The notes beneath the pieces are model-generated. The model searched no databases. It was not told the origin of the DNA and saw nothing but the letters and a program-made list of their open reading frames with translations. From positions 62,001 to 126,000 of the forward strand of contig URAV01000001.1 of the NCBI GenBank assembly GCA_900545915.1: a DNA stretch of 64,000 nucleotides. The letters run 5' to 3'. Position numbers and translations under genes: made by a program. Of the stretch, positions 9,119 through 17,448 are shown piece after piece. The stretch comes from an uncultured Porphyromonadaceae bacterium. GTDB taxonomy: Bacteria > Bacteroidota > Bacteroidia > Bacteroidales > Coprobacteraceae. The first letter of the stretch is position 1. Every line of letters starts with the position of its first letter.

Positions 9119-9349
9119 TTATTGTCTGCTACACACACAACGATATAAGTCTTCTATCGTATCATTATGTAAAAAGTCTTTTTTATTCAACTCTACCTGA
9201 TATTCTTCTTTTACCATTTCTACAAAAGACACTGCCAACAAAATATTCCATTCCTGTAATTGTTTAAATCGAGTTCCCGGTTTTATTTCCTCCGATGAAG
9301 TACGAAAGAATAAAGTAGAAACATGATTTATAAAACGTTTTTTATCCAT
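9119..9349 (-). CDS. Acyl carrier protein-like protein lacking the attachment serine
   Basis: 76 residues from the ATG at 9349, chosen because GGGAGG sits 8 nt before it and overlaps the upstream in-frame ATG at 9364. The pattern 'KQLQEWNILLAVSFVEMVKEEYQVEL' followed by 'IEDLYRCV' is that of small stand-alone ACPs, whose site normally reads EW-D-S-L. Here it reads E33-W34-N35-I36-L37, so the phosphopantetheine serine is isoleucine; the codon is ATT on the minus strand. It cannot carry an acyl group in the usual way. Structural partner or decaying gene are both possible. Repeats or a palindrome lie on either side. Confidence 0.7.
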   Translation of the reverse strand: MDKKRFINHVSTLFFRTSSEEIKPGTRFKQLQEWNILLAVSFVEMVKEEYQVELNKKDFLHNDTIEDLYRCVCSRQ

Positions 9350-9456
9350 AAAATAACCTCCCATATATTATTAACAAACGGGTTGACAAGCTTTTTTGTT
9401 CAAGTAAAAAAGATTAATTCAAAAAAAGCCATTGATTTAAAAAGCTGCCTAAGTTC

Positions 9457-9508
9457 TTTTCATAAAAAAGACGAGTATTTTCGAAAATACTCGTCTTTTT
9501 TATGAAAA
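9457..9508. terminator. 52-bp perfect palindrome
   Basis: 26 bases on each side of the 9482/9483 axis are exact complements, with a TTTTCGAAAA centre and T-runs at both ends. It lies between the aminotransferase gene (minus, ends 9801) and the start of the ACP-like gene. It would fold into a very stable hairpin with a T-tract in either direction, so a bidirectional terminator is the simplest reading. Confidence 0.6.
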
Positions 9509-9605
9509 ATAATTTATCACCATCCGATTTCCAGTTCGGTGAATTGCTCTTGTAGACTCATAAATATTCTTTCTATTTTCTGTACCTAAACATTGCCTAT
9601 TAATA

Positions 9606-9780
9606 AGAGTCTGTTTAAATTTTCCGATGCAGAAATTTATCAGGTATTCTTTGCGTTTTCCTTCGATTTATTTTCCCATTTTCATTCATTGGATAGTCCG
9701 TTATCGTCCTCAATTAAAACAAAAAAACATACTCGAAAGAAACACTCAAACCTGACCCGAATAAAATTGAGACAGGTTCT
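9606..9780 (+). repeat. MITE-like intergenic repeat, copy C
   Basis: A 175-bp element with ends AGAGTCTGTTTAAATTTT and the complement of AGAACCTGTCTCAATTTT, so terminal inverted repeats are clear. Internal words TTTGCGTTTTCCTTC, TTTTCCCATTTTCATTC and AACCTGACCCGAATAAAATT are shared with the other copies. It is one of the best preserved copies. It lies 21 bp beyond the 3' end of the aminotransferase gene. Confidence 0.8.
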
Positions 9781-9800
9781 AAGACAACCTCTAAAAATTT

Positions 9801-11114
9801 TTACACCCTATGATTACGAGCAAATAAAGACAAACGTTCGTCCAACAAATCATATTGGTTATCCTTGATAAAAGAAGTACAAGCCCGGATTCCTTCCTGA
9901 CGACTTCCCGTTGTAATGAGAGAAATAGAACTCACACCATAATAGATCAACTCCTTCATCAATTCTCCTCCGGTCATTCCCGAATAACCGATCGTGAAAT
10001 AAAAACCATCAGCCAAAGGTTCTCCTAAGTCGGTATCATATACCAGATGAAAACCGTGCCGCAGAAAAATTTCCTTTAACCGCTTTGCCCTACGCCCATA
10101 TTCCTTCACTTCTTCCAGAAATGTAAAATTTCGATCTGAAGCGGCCTTCATCATCGCAGCCATAGCATATTGTGCCGAATGGCTCACCCCCGAAGAGATT
10201 GCATACAAAGCCCGATGAATAAATACCGATCCGAATGTCCCTCCACCATAACGATCGGTCAATCCGGGATACACACGATGATACAATTTATCGGAAATCA
10301 CGACCACACCTATCCGCTGTCCGGCATAACTAAACGCCTTAGATCCAGATATTAACAATAAATAATTATCGGTATAACGGGCAACAGAAGGTTGGAAAGG
10401 CGGAAGAAACGGTGTTCCCAAATTTTTTCGAAAATCCATTGCAAAATAAGCAAGGTCTTCCAAAACAATTACATCATATTTATTTGCCAAATTTCCAATC
10501 GTCTGCAATTCCTCTTCTTTGAGACATATCCATGAAGGATTATTCGGATTAGAATAAATAACTGCGGCGATATTTCCTTTTTTTAAATAGCTTTCCAACT
10601 TTTCTTGAAGCTTATCTCCTCGAAAATCATATACATCGAAAGCTTCATATTTATATCCGAGTACTGCTATTTGCTGTTTTTGTACAGGAAAACCGGGATC
10701 TATAAAAAGTATTGTGTCTTTCTCCGGATTACACTGTCCCGATACCAGAAACGAAGTGAATGTACCCTGCATAGAACCTACTACCGGAACGCATCCTTGT
10801 GGGTCGACATCAATATCGATAAATGCTTTTACAAAACGTGCAGCTTCTTTTTTCAGACAGGGTAAACCATCTATAACCGGATAAATAGAAGCGACTCCGT
10901 TACGTAACGCCTCGATCTCCGCCTCTACTCCGACTGCAGCAGGAGGCAATCCCGGAACTCCCATCTCCATATGAATAAATTCCTGGCCTGTTTTTTCTTC
11001 AAGACGCGATGCGATTGCTACTACCTCCCGAATAGTCGCCTTTCCGAAATCCGGAATACACATCTCATCGATAGTCTCATTTACAATATCATAGTCAATT
11101 GGTGTATTTTTCAT
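9801..11114 (-). CDS. Class I/II PLP-dependent aminotransferase
   Basis: 437 residues of fold-type I. Seen: 'HMEMGVPGLPP' near the N-terminus, 'YSNPNNPSW' (substrate and cofactor contacts), 'VLEDLAYFAMDF' with the PLP-ring Asp, and 'ISGSKAFSYAGQRIGVVV' with the Schiff-base Lys. It transfers amino groups between an amino acid and a 2-oxo acid; the exact substrate cannot be read. The gene is preceded by a 315-bp gap with a hairpin and is separated from the ACP-like gene by a repeat and a palindrome, so a shared pathway with that gene is not supported by spacing. Confidence 0.85.
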   Translation of the reverse strand: MKNTPIDYDIVNETIDEMCIPDFGKATIREVVAIASRLEEKTGQEFIHMEMGVPGLPPAAVGVEAEIEALRNGVASIYPVIDGLPCLKKEAARFVKAFIDIDVDPQGCVPVVGSMQGTFTSFLVSGQCNPEKDTILFIDPGFPVQKQQIAVLGYKYEAFDVYDFRGDKLQEKLESYLKKGNIAAVIYSNPNNPSWICLKEEELQTIGNLANKYDVIVLEDLAYFAMDFRKNLGTPFLPPFQPSVARYTDNYLLLISGSKAFSYAGQRIGVVVISDKLYHRVYPGLTDRYGGGTFGSVFIHRALYAISSGVSHSAQYAMAAMMKAASDRNFTFLEEVKEYGRRAKRLKEIFLRHGFHLVYDTDLGEPLADGFYFTIGYSGMTGGELMKELIYYGVSSISLITTGSRQEGIRACTSFIKDNQYDLLDERLSLFARNHRV

Positions 11115-11297
11115 ATTTATATATTTTTCGATATTCTCTCAGATCAAACAATTTTATCTTATATCGGATAAAAATCAAAGTGCAGGAACAAATATATAAA
11201 TTATTTAATAATAGACTTTCTTTTTCTCTCTTTTAATGAAAGGTTTACTACTTTTCGAAGCGAATTATAACAATTCAGAAGCACAATCATATTCATA

Positions 11298-11346
11298 GAA
11301 CCGGTCGGTAAACATAAATGATCAACTTATGCTTACCGACCGATTC
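11298..11346 (-). terminator. 20-bp stem-loop after the murF-HAD-M24 operon
   Basis: Arms 11298-11317 and 11327-11346 pair over 20 bp. The two imperfect positions are G-U wobbles when read on the minus strand, which suggests the structure acts in minus-strand RNA. It lies 83 bp beyond the M24 peptidase stop. There is no T-run, so termination would need help or the hairpin may only protect the 3' end. Confidence 0.45.
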
Positions 11347-11371
11347 TACTATAACAGACCATTGATCTTTA

Positions 11372-11427
11372 AGAGCCTGTCTTTAAATCTTCCAATAAAA
11401 AATATCCGAACAAAATTTAAACAGGAT
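11372..11427 (+). repeat. Short deletion derivative of the MITE-like repeat, copy D
   Basis: It has a left end AGAGCCTGTCTTTAAATCTTCC and a right end CAAAATTTAAACAGGAT only 56 bp apart, with the interior missing. It stops 2 bp from the stop codon of the minus-strand M24 peptidase gene (codon at 11429-11431). Confidence 0.6.
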
Positions 11428-11428
11428 A

Positions 11429-12604
11429 TTAATCTAATGGCAAAATTTCCTCTTCACATTGGGTCAGTTTTTCTATTCCGGAAGCTGTAACAACAAAAGT
11501 ATTCTCTATGCCGACAGCACCGACTTGAGGTATGACAAATTTAGGCTCCAACGCAAAAACCATTCCCTCAGCTAAAATATCTTTTGAACGCGGAGCAAAC
11601 ACAGGAGCTTCATTTAATTCTATTCCGACTCCGTGACCTATAAAACCGGCTTTTTGACGATGTCCCATAAAATTAGCCTCAAATCCTGCTTTTTTTGCAA
11701 TTTCAAAAGCCAGATCATATATCTCTGACGCTGCAACACCCGGTTTTGCCATCTTCTCGATTTCCGACTGTATTTCCAACGACACATCGTGTGCTTCTCT
11801 GGCTTTCTCCGGAATTTCTCCCAACGAAAATACTCGGGACATATCACTCATATATCCGGTGAAATTTCCTCCGATATCAACCATAACCGTATTTCCCGGT
11901 CTCATGATAGAACCGTTACTGCTAATCGGAAGCGAAGGATCGAGCCCCGCTCCGCCAAGTGCAAAATCGTAGGGTGAAGGTTCATCTGCATTTTCCCCTG
12001 CAAGAACACTTCCCATATATATTTCCATACTTTTTCCGAAAATACGTACCAGCCCTAAAGATCCATGTAATCGAGCTAATCTTTCGAGTTCTATCGAATA
12101 TTCTACATCCGACATCCCCTGCTTATAGACAGATGGAGCTTTGCGATACATAGATGAATGATGCGCTGCAGATTCCCGAATCAAACCTATTTCATAAGGA
12201 GTTTTAATAGTCCGCACCCCTCGTATCAAAGGAGTTCCGTTTTCAATTTTTGCTTCAGAAAAAATATTCCTCAGCCGTATCGACTCATTATAAGTCAACG
12301 AGTCATTTTCAAGCAACAGAATTTTCGGTAGAGCAATGCCCAAGCGTCTTAATTCATCCGGAATTTGTTCCGGCTTGCGAATATAAACGACATTTTCTCT
12401 CGACAATCCCACCGGACGGCGAACAAAATAAATCATCTCACCTTCCGCCGGAATGTATGTATATCCTGAAAATACTCTTCCCGACGTATAAAACAGATTT
12501 GCATTATCACTCACAAGAAAAGCATCTGCCCCACTCCTGCATATTACGGATTGTATTTTACTTTTCCGTAATTCGATCTCGGTTGTAAAATTTTTTGCGT
12601 ACAT
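11429..12604 (-). CDS. M24-family Xaa-Pro aminopeptidase-like protein
   Basis: 391 residues: an N-terminal creatinase-like domain ('FLVSDNANLFYTSGRVFSGYTYIP') and a C-terminal pita-bread M24 domain. All five metal ligands can be placed: Asp and Asp in 'MVDIGGNFTGYMSDMSR', His in 'GHGVGIELNEAP', Glu in 'ALEPKFV' and Glu in 'GIENTFVV'. It should remove N-terminal residues before proline from peptides in the cytoplasm. No signal peptide is seen. It lies 7 bp after the HAD gene in an apparent murF-HAD-M24 transcript. Confidence 0.9.
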   Translation of the reverse strand: MYAKNFTTEIELRKSKIQSVICRSGADAFLVSDNANLFYTSGRVFSGYTYIPAEGEMIYFVRRPVGLSRENVVYIRKPEQIPDELRRLGIALPKILLLENDSLTYNESIRLRNIFSEAKIENGTPLIRGVRTIKTPYEIGLIRESAAHHSSMYRKAPSVYKQGMSDVEYSIELERLARLHGSLGLVRIFGKSMEIYMGSVLAGENADEPSPYDFALGGAGLDPSLPISSNGSIMRPGNTVMVDIGGNFTGYMSDMSRVFSLGEIPEKAREAHDVSLEIQSEIEKMAKPGVAASEIYDLAFEIAKKAGFEANFMGHRQKAGFIGHGVGIELNEAPVFAPRSKDILAEGMVFALEPKFVIPQVGAVGIENTFVVTASGIEKLTQCEEEILPLD

Positions 12605-12611
12605 ATATTCT

Positions 12612-13253
12612 TTACGATAAATTCATAAAATAATCGGTCAATTCAGAAAACGAATCAAATGCCAGATCAAATCGATCGGTCGCTCCAAAGCCGTACCGAA
12701 CAAAAACAAAAGGCCAACCGGCCAAACGTGCTTGTACTCCGTCACCTTCAGTATCACCTATATACACGGGACTCTTTAATTGAAACCGTTGTTGAAGCAA
12801 CTGCATATTTTCTCCTTTTTGCAAATGGGTATCCCCAAATGAAATAGAACCGGATATCCACTCTTCTATTTCTGCAAATTTAGCAAAAATCTGCAATTCT
12901 CCTTTCTCACAATTGCTCAATAAAAAAAGTCGGTATATCCTTGACAACTTTTCAATTCCAGCCTTTACCCCATCGAATAATTTACCTCCCCGTACAGGTA
13001 ACTCCCGGGCCTCTATTTCATGAACTCGGGTTACAAACTTTTCGCGATCTTCAGAAGTCATTCCGGGAGTAATTACCCGCATAATTTCATCGATAGGAAT
13101 CCCCATCAGTTTCAATAACTCTTCTCTCTTCAGTACGGTAGAATCGCCTATTTCCTCAAAAGCCTTATTCCAACACAATGTATAAGTATCTACGGCATCC
13201 CAAAGGGTACCATCCATATCCAATACAAGTGCATCCGGTTTTGTCATTATCAT
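12612..13253 (-). CDS. HAD-family phosphatase (phosphoglycolate phosphatase-like)
   Basis: 213 residues. Motif I is 'LVLDMDGTLWD', motif II 'LFLLSNCEKGE', motif III Lys in 'HLQKGENM', motif IV 'VYIGDTEGDGVQA'. A helical cap lies between motif I and II (type C1). It hydrolyses a small phosphate ester; the substrate is unknown. The start overlaps the murF stop by 4 nt (ATGA), so the two are translationally coupled; a second ATG six bases later could also serve. Confidence 0.87.
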   Translation of the reverse strand: MIMTKPDALVLDMDGTLWDAVDTYTLCWNKAFEEIGDSTVLKREELLKLMGIPIDEIMRVITPGMTSEDREKFVTRVHEIEARELPVRGGKLFDGVKAGIEKLSRIYRLFLLSNCEKGELQIFAKFAEIEEWISGSISFGDTHLQKGENMQLLQQRFQLKSPVYIGDTEGDGVQARLAGWPFVFVRYGFGATDRFDLAFDSFSELTDYFMNLS

Positions 13254-14536
13254 AACAGATCAATACATTTTTCAAGTTGCATAAATCGAGAACCTTTTAC
13301 CAAGATAGTAAACCCTTTTAACGGATCAGATTTCAGAGAATCCGCTAAGGCTTCTGTCGTAGGATAACACTCCAGTCCCTCGGCTACTTTAACAAATTCC
13401 ATGCCGGAAAGAATAACTTTGTCAAATCCGGCATTCTTCAATTTATCGACAATTTTCCGATGTTCAGCTTCACTGTCGATGCCGAGTTCTCCCATATCCC
13501 CGAGAATAACCGCTTTATGGGGAACATCCATTGCAACAAAATTATCCAATGCAGCATTCATACTTGTAGGATTAGCATTATAAGCATCTAAAATCAACGT
13601 ATTGTTTCCCGTCTTCAACAATTGTGAACGCCTGTTCTGAGGTTCATATTCTTCTAAAGCTTTTTTAATCGCCATAGCAGGGACTTCAAAATAGGCTGCG
13701 ATAGCAGAGGCTGCCAGCGCATTCGGCAAATTATAATTTCCTATAAGATGTGTATTGACACTAATCGGACTCCCCCCCTGCCTTATAAAGTCAAATGATA
13801 AATATGGCGAACAGTTTGTTAATTTTCCGGAAATAAATAATCCCGGAGTCTCTCCGTATTCACTTTTCTCAAGACCTTCGCTTTTCGGCTGTAGAAAAAT
13901 ATTCTCATGGTGTAGAAATACGTGCCCGCCACGTTGACGAATATAATCATACAATTCACATTTTGTTCTAATCACCCCTTCAAAAGAGCCGAAACCCAGC
14001 AAATGAGCTTTCCCTACATTCGTAATGATTCCGAAATTCGGTTCGGCAATGTTCGCTAATGCTCTAATTTCTCCGGGATGATTTGCACCCATTTCGATAA
14101 CCGCTATTTCATGAGCTTTCGTCAGCCTTAATAAAGTAAGAGGCACTCCGATATGGTTATTCAAATTTCCTTCCGTTGCCAAAACATTATATTTCTGAGA
14201 TAAACAAGCTGCTGTCAACTCCTTAGTCGTCGTCTTACCGTTAGTTCCGGTAATAGCAATTACCGGAATATTCAACACCCGACGATGAAACCTCGCTAAA
14301 GCCTGTAAAGTCTGCAAAACATTATTCACCAAAATAATACGTTCGTCTGTAGCCACTTCGGGATCATCTACAACAGCATAAGCGCACCCTTCGGACAAAG
14401 CACGTAAAGCAAACTCATTTCCATCGAAATTCTCACCCTTTAATGCAAAAAAAATAGAATCACAGATACATTTACGGCTATCTGTCGTAATCGTACGATG
14501 TTCTTTAAATATCGAATATAATTCTTCTATCGTCAC
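13250..14536 (-). CDS. murF: UDP-MurNAc-tripeptide--D-alanyl-D-alanine ligase
   Basis: 428 residues, normal for Bacteroidetes MurF. Seen: N-terminal 'ITTDSRKC' of the UDP-binding domain, P-loop 'VIAITGTNGKTTTKELTAACLS', 'EMGANHPGEI' and 'LDAYNANPTSMNAAL', which is the MurF-specific DAYNANP motif. It adds D-Ala-D-Ala to the peptidoglycan precursor in the cytoplasm. It is coupled to the HAD gene by a 4-nt overlap and lies 84 bp downstream of the transporter gene, so it may belong to the peptidoglycan-related minus-strand run that begins at 24285. Confidence 0.96.
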   Translation of the reverse strand: MTIEELYSIFKEHRTITTDSRKCICDSIFFALKGENFDGNEFALRALSEGCAYAVVDDPEVATDERIILVNNVLQTLQALARFHRRVLNIPVIAITGTNGKTTTKELTAACLSQKYNVLATEGNLNNHIGVPLTLLRLTKAHEIAVIEMGANHPGEIRALANIAEPNFGIITNVGKAHLLGFGSFEGVIRTKCELYDYIRQRGGHVFLHHENIFLQPKSEGLEKSEYGETPGLFISGKLTNCSPYLSFDFIRQGGSPISVNTHLIGNYNLPNALAASAIAAYFEVPAMAIKKALEEYEPQNRRSQLLKTGNNTLILDAYNANPTSMNAALDNFVAMDVPHKAVILGDMGELGIDSEAEHRKIVDKLKNAGFDKVILSGMEFVKVAEGLECYPTTEALADSLKSDPLKGFTILVKGSRFMQLEKCIDLL

Positions 14537-14620
14537 CTTTATATCAATTTTTTATATCGGCGAAATTACACTATTTTTTCAAAATAGAATTCTTGTCCGC
14601 CAAGCTTTATACTCTCTGTC

Positions 14621-16483
14621 TCAACTTTTTTCTTCTGCCTTCTTATTAATCCCGAATGTCCGGTCTATCTTCAAGAACGGCAATACGGCAAATCCCGGTA
14701 ATGTACAAATCATCACCCATATAAAAAATCGGTTATACCCGACAAGCTCTTCGATCCACCCGGCCGCCATTCCGGGAATCATCATCCCGAGAGCCATAAA
14801 TGCCGTACAGATCGCATAATGAGCAGTCTTGTGTTCTCCTCCCGAAATATAAATCATGTACAACATATAAGCCGTGAAACCGAATCCATATCCCAACTGC
14901 TCGACAGCAACTGCAATATTTATCCACAACAGGCTCTCCGGTTGCACATAAGATAAATAGACATAGACCAAATTAGGCAGAGAAATAGCCAAAGCCATCG
15001 GCCACAACCAGAAATGCAATCCCTTTCGAGAAGCGACTATTCCACCCAATATTCCACCGATAGTCAAAGCGATAACTCCCACAGTTCCGTAAACCATTCC
15101 GACTTCTCCGGTTGTCAATCCCAATCCTCCGGTATCCCGGGCATCGAGCATAAAAGGAGAAGCAAGCTTCAACAATTGCGATTCCGCCAACCGGTAAGTC
15201 AACATAAAAAGAATACCGACCCCGATTCCTTTTTTTCGAAAGAACAAGACAAAAGTCTTCCAAAACTCACGGAACACTTCCTGTACCGTACGAAAATTTC
15301 CTTGTCTGTCTCCTGTCGGACAAGGAAGCACCCACTTATGATATCCTGACAAAAGCAGAAATATCCCGGCCAATATAAAAAAGGTAATCGACCATGCAAA
15401 CGGGATATTTCCCGACAATCCCCTGAACGAAGCCTCACTTTTTCCGGTAAGCATCGCATCTGCCCGTATAACCATATAAGCAGGCTTATCTCCATTTATA
15501 TGAGTAAAAACCAGCCTTTCTCCTGCAATTAATTGAAAACTGTTATCTCCCCGCCACAAATGAGTGTTCAACACGATTTCTCTATCCGGTTCAGGTATCC
15601 TCGCCGGTTTAACGGAAATAATTCCGACATTTCCCGACATGACGGAATTTTCCGTTTTCGCATTCCCTTCGTCACCGAAATGTTTCCGTATAAAATTTCC
15701 TAAAGGACGTGAAACACAATTCTCCCACCAAGATTCTGTTAAAAGGCTCTTATCCTTATTAGGCGACATCGTGCCCCCTTCTGCAGAAACGAAGCCTTGT
15801 TCACGATTATAATTATTTACTCTCGATACTACATTCTGTACACTGTCTGCCGATATTGTACCGGGAGCTATATAAAGGGTCGAAGATGAAAGGATAAAAT
15901 CTTTCTGACTCGTAATGAATCGTTCATTTCCCGAAACAGGTGAACTCATCACTGTAAATTCCACAGGAGAATATCCCGAAACGATTTCAAGCCACCCGGC
16001 AAGAATAATCAACAGACCTTGTCCCGTAATCATGGCAATGCGGTAAAAAGTGCTGCGAATGCCGACATAAAGAGATTGCTCATGGGATGTGAGTGCAATC
16101 ATATAAAATCCGTCGGCAGCAATATCATGAGTAGCCGAGCTGAATGCCAACAACCAAAAAAACGCAAGCGTGGCTTGCAAAAAGAACGAAGCGGGAATCG
16201 TAAATGCAACTCCGGCAAGTCCGGCACCGACCAGCAATTGCATCACTATGATCCACCAACGTCGGGTTTTCAAAATATCGACAAAAGGACTCCACAATGG
16301 TTTCAACACCCACGGCAAGTACAACCAGCTGGTGTATAATGCGATCTCTGTATTGGAGATTCCCATGCGCTTATAAAGAATTACGGCAATAGTCATTACA
16401 GCGACATAAGGTATTCCTTCTGCAAAATAAAGCGTCGGAATCCAGTACCACGGTGACCGTCTGTTTATTTTTCTCAGTGACAT
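14621..16483 (-). CDS. AmpG/MurT-like MFS transporter with a large extracytoplasmic insert
   Basis: 620 residues, about 190 more than typical AmpG. The N-terminal half has 'PTLYFAEGIPYVAVMTIAVILYKRMG' and 'LYLPWVLKPLWSPFVD', which are AmpG signatures. After about six membrane segments a hydrophilic stretch (roughly residues 175-365) interrupts the fold before 'IPFAWSITFFILAGIFLLLSG' resumes. Since MurQ and an amino-sugar kinase are in the same operon, the likely cargo is MurNAc or a muropeptide; in Tannerella forsythia a MurNAc transporter is known next to murK and murQ. The insert's role is unknown. It lies 8 bp after the DUF4922 gene. Confidence 0.82.
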   Translation of the reverse strand: MSLRKINRRSPWYWIPTLYFAEGIPYVAVMTIAVILYKRMGISNTEIALYTSWLYLPWVLKPLWSPFVDILKTRRWWIIVMQLLVGAGLAGVAFTIPASFFLQATLAFFWLLAFSSATHDIAADGFYMIALTSHEQSLYVGIRSTFYRIAMITGQGLLIILAGWLEIVSGYSPVEFTVMSSPVSGNERFITSQKDFILSSSTLYIAPGTISADSVQNVVSRVNNYNREQGFVSAEGGTMSPNKDKSLLTESWWENCVSRPLGNFIRKHFGDEGNAKTENSVMSGNVGIISVKPARIPEPDREIVLNTHLWRGDNSFQLIAGERLVFTHINGDKPAYMVIRADAMLTGKSEASFRGLSGNIPFAWSITFFILAGIFLLLSGYHKWVLPCPTGDRQGNFRTVQEVFREFWKTFVLFFRKKGIGVGILFMLTYRLAESQLLKLASPFMLDARDTGGLGLTTGEVGMVYGTVGVIALTIGGILGGIVASRKGLHFWLWPMALAISLPNLVYVYLSYVQPESLLWINIAVAVEQLGYGFGFTAYMLYMIYISGGEHKTAHYAICTAFMALGMMIPGMAAGWIEELVGYNRFFIWVMICTLPGFAVLPFLKIDRTFGINKKAEEKS

Positions 16484-16491
16484 ATCGGCTT

Positions 16492-17448
16492 TTATATTTT
16501 ACGCCATTCCTTGCATATTCGGTTCGTTTCTTCAGAGGTTAAAGAGACTTGTCCAAATATATTTATAATCTCTTCTTTTGTAAATCGTTCGAAATCGGAC
16601 TTACGAGGTAACGGAACGACCCCGCTCAAATCAATAGCTCCCGGACTGACCAACCGCTGTTTATTTCCTTCTTCATAATATTGAGTCGGACGATGTGCAC
16701 GGCGAGGTAATATCCATAACCTCCACACCGGAACTTCATAAACACACAATATATTCATCATCGGTTCTGTATCTCCATTGAGAACAGGCAATAATCGCAA
16801 GAGCAAATCAAAGGCTTCGACAATTCCATTCATTTGTCCCGATTCTATAAAAAACACGCTTTGAGGCCATCGTTCGAGTCTGCCTAACAGAATATCTCCG
16901 TCTCGATATATTGTCTTTCCCTGTTCACGATAAATATCGTTCCAAAGATACTCCAACGGAACAAACCCTTTGTTGCCTGCCTGAAAATGCATGTGATCGG
17001 GAGCAGAAGCCCCGCAACGAGGACCATTGTAAAAGACGATATAACGGTCGATAGCCCGGGCTAAATCCAGCATATCGTTCAGTCGTCCTCGAATTGTCTG
17101 CGGTGTATGTATGACAGACGGGAAAGTCAGATGTTTAGGGAAAATAGGATACGGATTGGCAAGCATGACATACTTTCCGGCAACGATAATCCCGACTTGC
17201 TCCGCCGGTCTGTTTTCCTCACAAAGAAAACATTTCCGTTTTTGGATAGATTGTCGGTCGACAACTGCCGCTGCCGAACGTATTCGTTCCGGATTAAACT
17301 GCAATGTAACGGGAACTCCCTCCACAAATACCATCCGAGTTTCCACCCTTTCCAGCGCCTGACAATTCTTATCGAGTAACGCCCACATAGAGCGTTGCTC
17401 TCGGATGAGACGATCTGCACAGTCCGAATCGATCTCAAATTTATTCAT
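16492..17448 (-). CDS. DUF4922 protein, HIT/GalT-like nucleotidyltransferase superfamily
   Basis: 318 residues. 'GPRCGASAPDHMHFQAG' carries a His-x-His (His152, His154) like the HPH/HxHxQ centre of galactose-1-phosphate uridylyltransferases and Ap4A phosphorylases; 'CFLCEENRP' (Cys73, Cys76) may bind metal. Such enzymes move a nucleotide onto a sugar phosphate or diadenosine substrate. The substrate here is unknown. The start overlaps the tandem GT2 stop by 4 nt (ATGA). Being coupled to a glycosyltransferase inside a MurNAc operon suggests it might activate an amino-sugar phosphate; that is inference. Confidence 0.78.
   Translation of the reverse strand: MNKFEIDSDCADRLIREQRSMWALLDKNCQALERVETRMVFVEGVPVTLQFNPERIRSAAAVVDRQSIQKRKCFLCEENRPAEQVGIIVAGKYVMLANPYPIFPKHLTFPSVIHTPQTIRGRLNDMLDLARAIDRYIVFYNGPRCGASAPDHMHFQAGNKGFVPLEYLWNDIYREQGKTIYRDGDILLGRLERWPQSVFFIESGQMNGIVEAFDLLLRLLPVLNGDTEPMMNILCVYEVPVWRLWILPRRAHRPTQYYEEGNKQRLVSPGAIDLSGVVPLPRKSDFERFTKEEIINIFGQVSLTSEETNRICKEWRKI

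Noticed and set aside
6389..11114. AsnB, GT2, ACP-like and aminotransferase genes as a natural-product cluster
   Set aside because: No ketosynthase, adenylation domain or phosphopantetheinyl transferase is present, the ACP lacks its serine, and repeats and a palindrome break the gene run.
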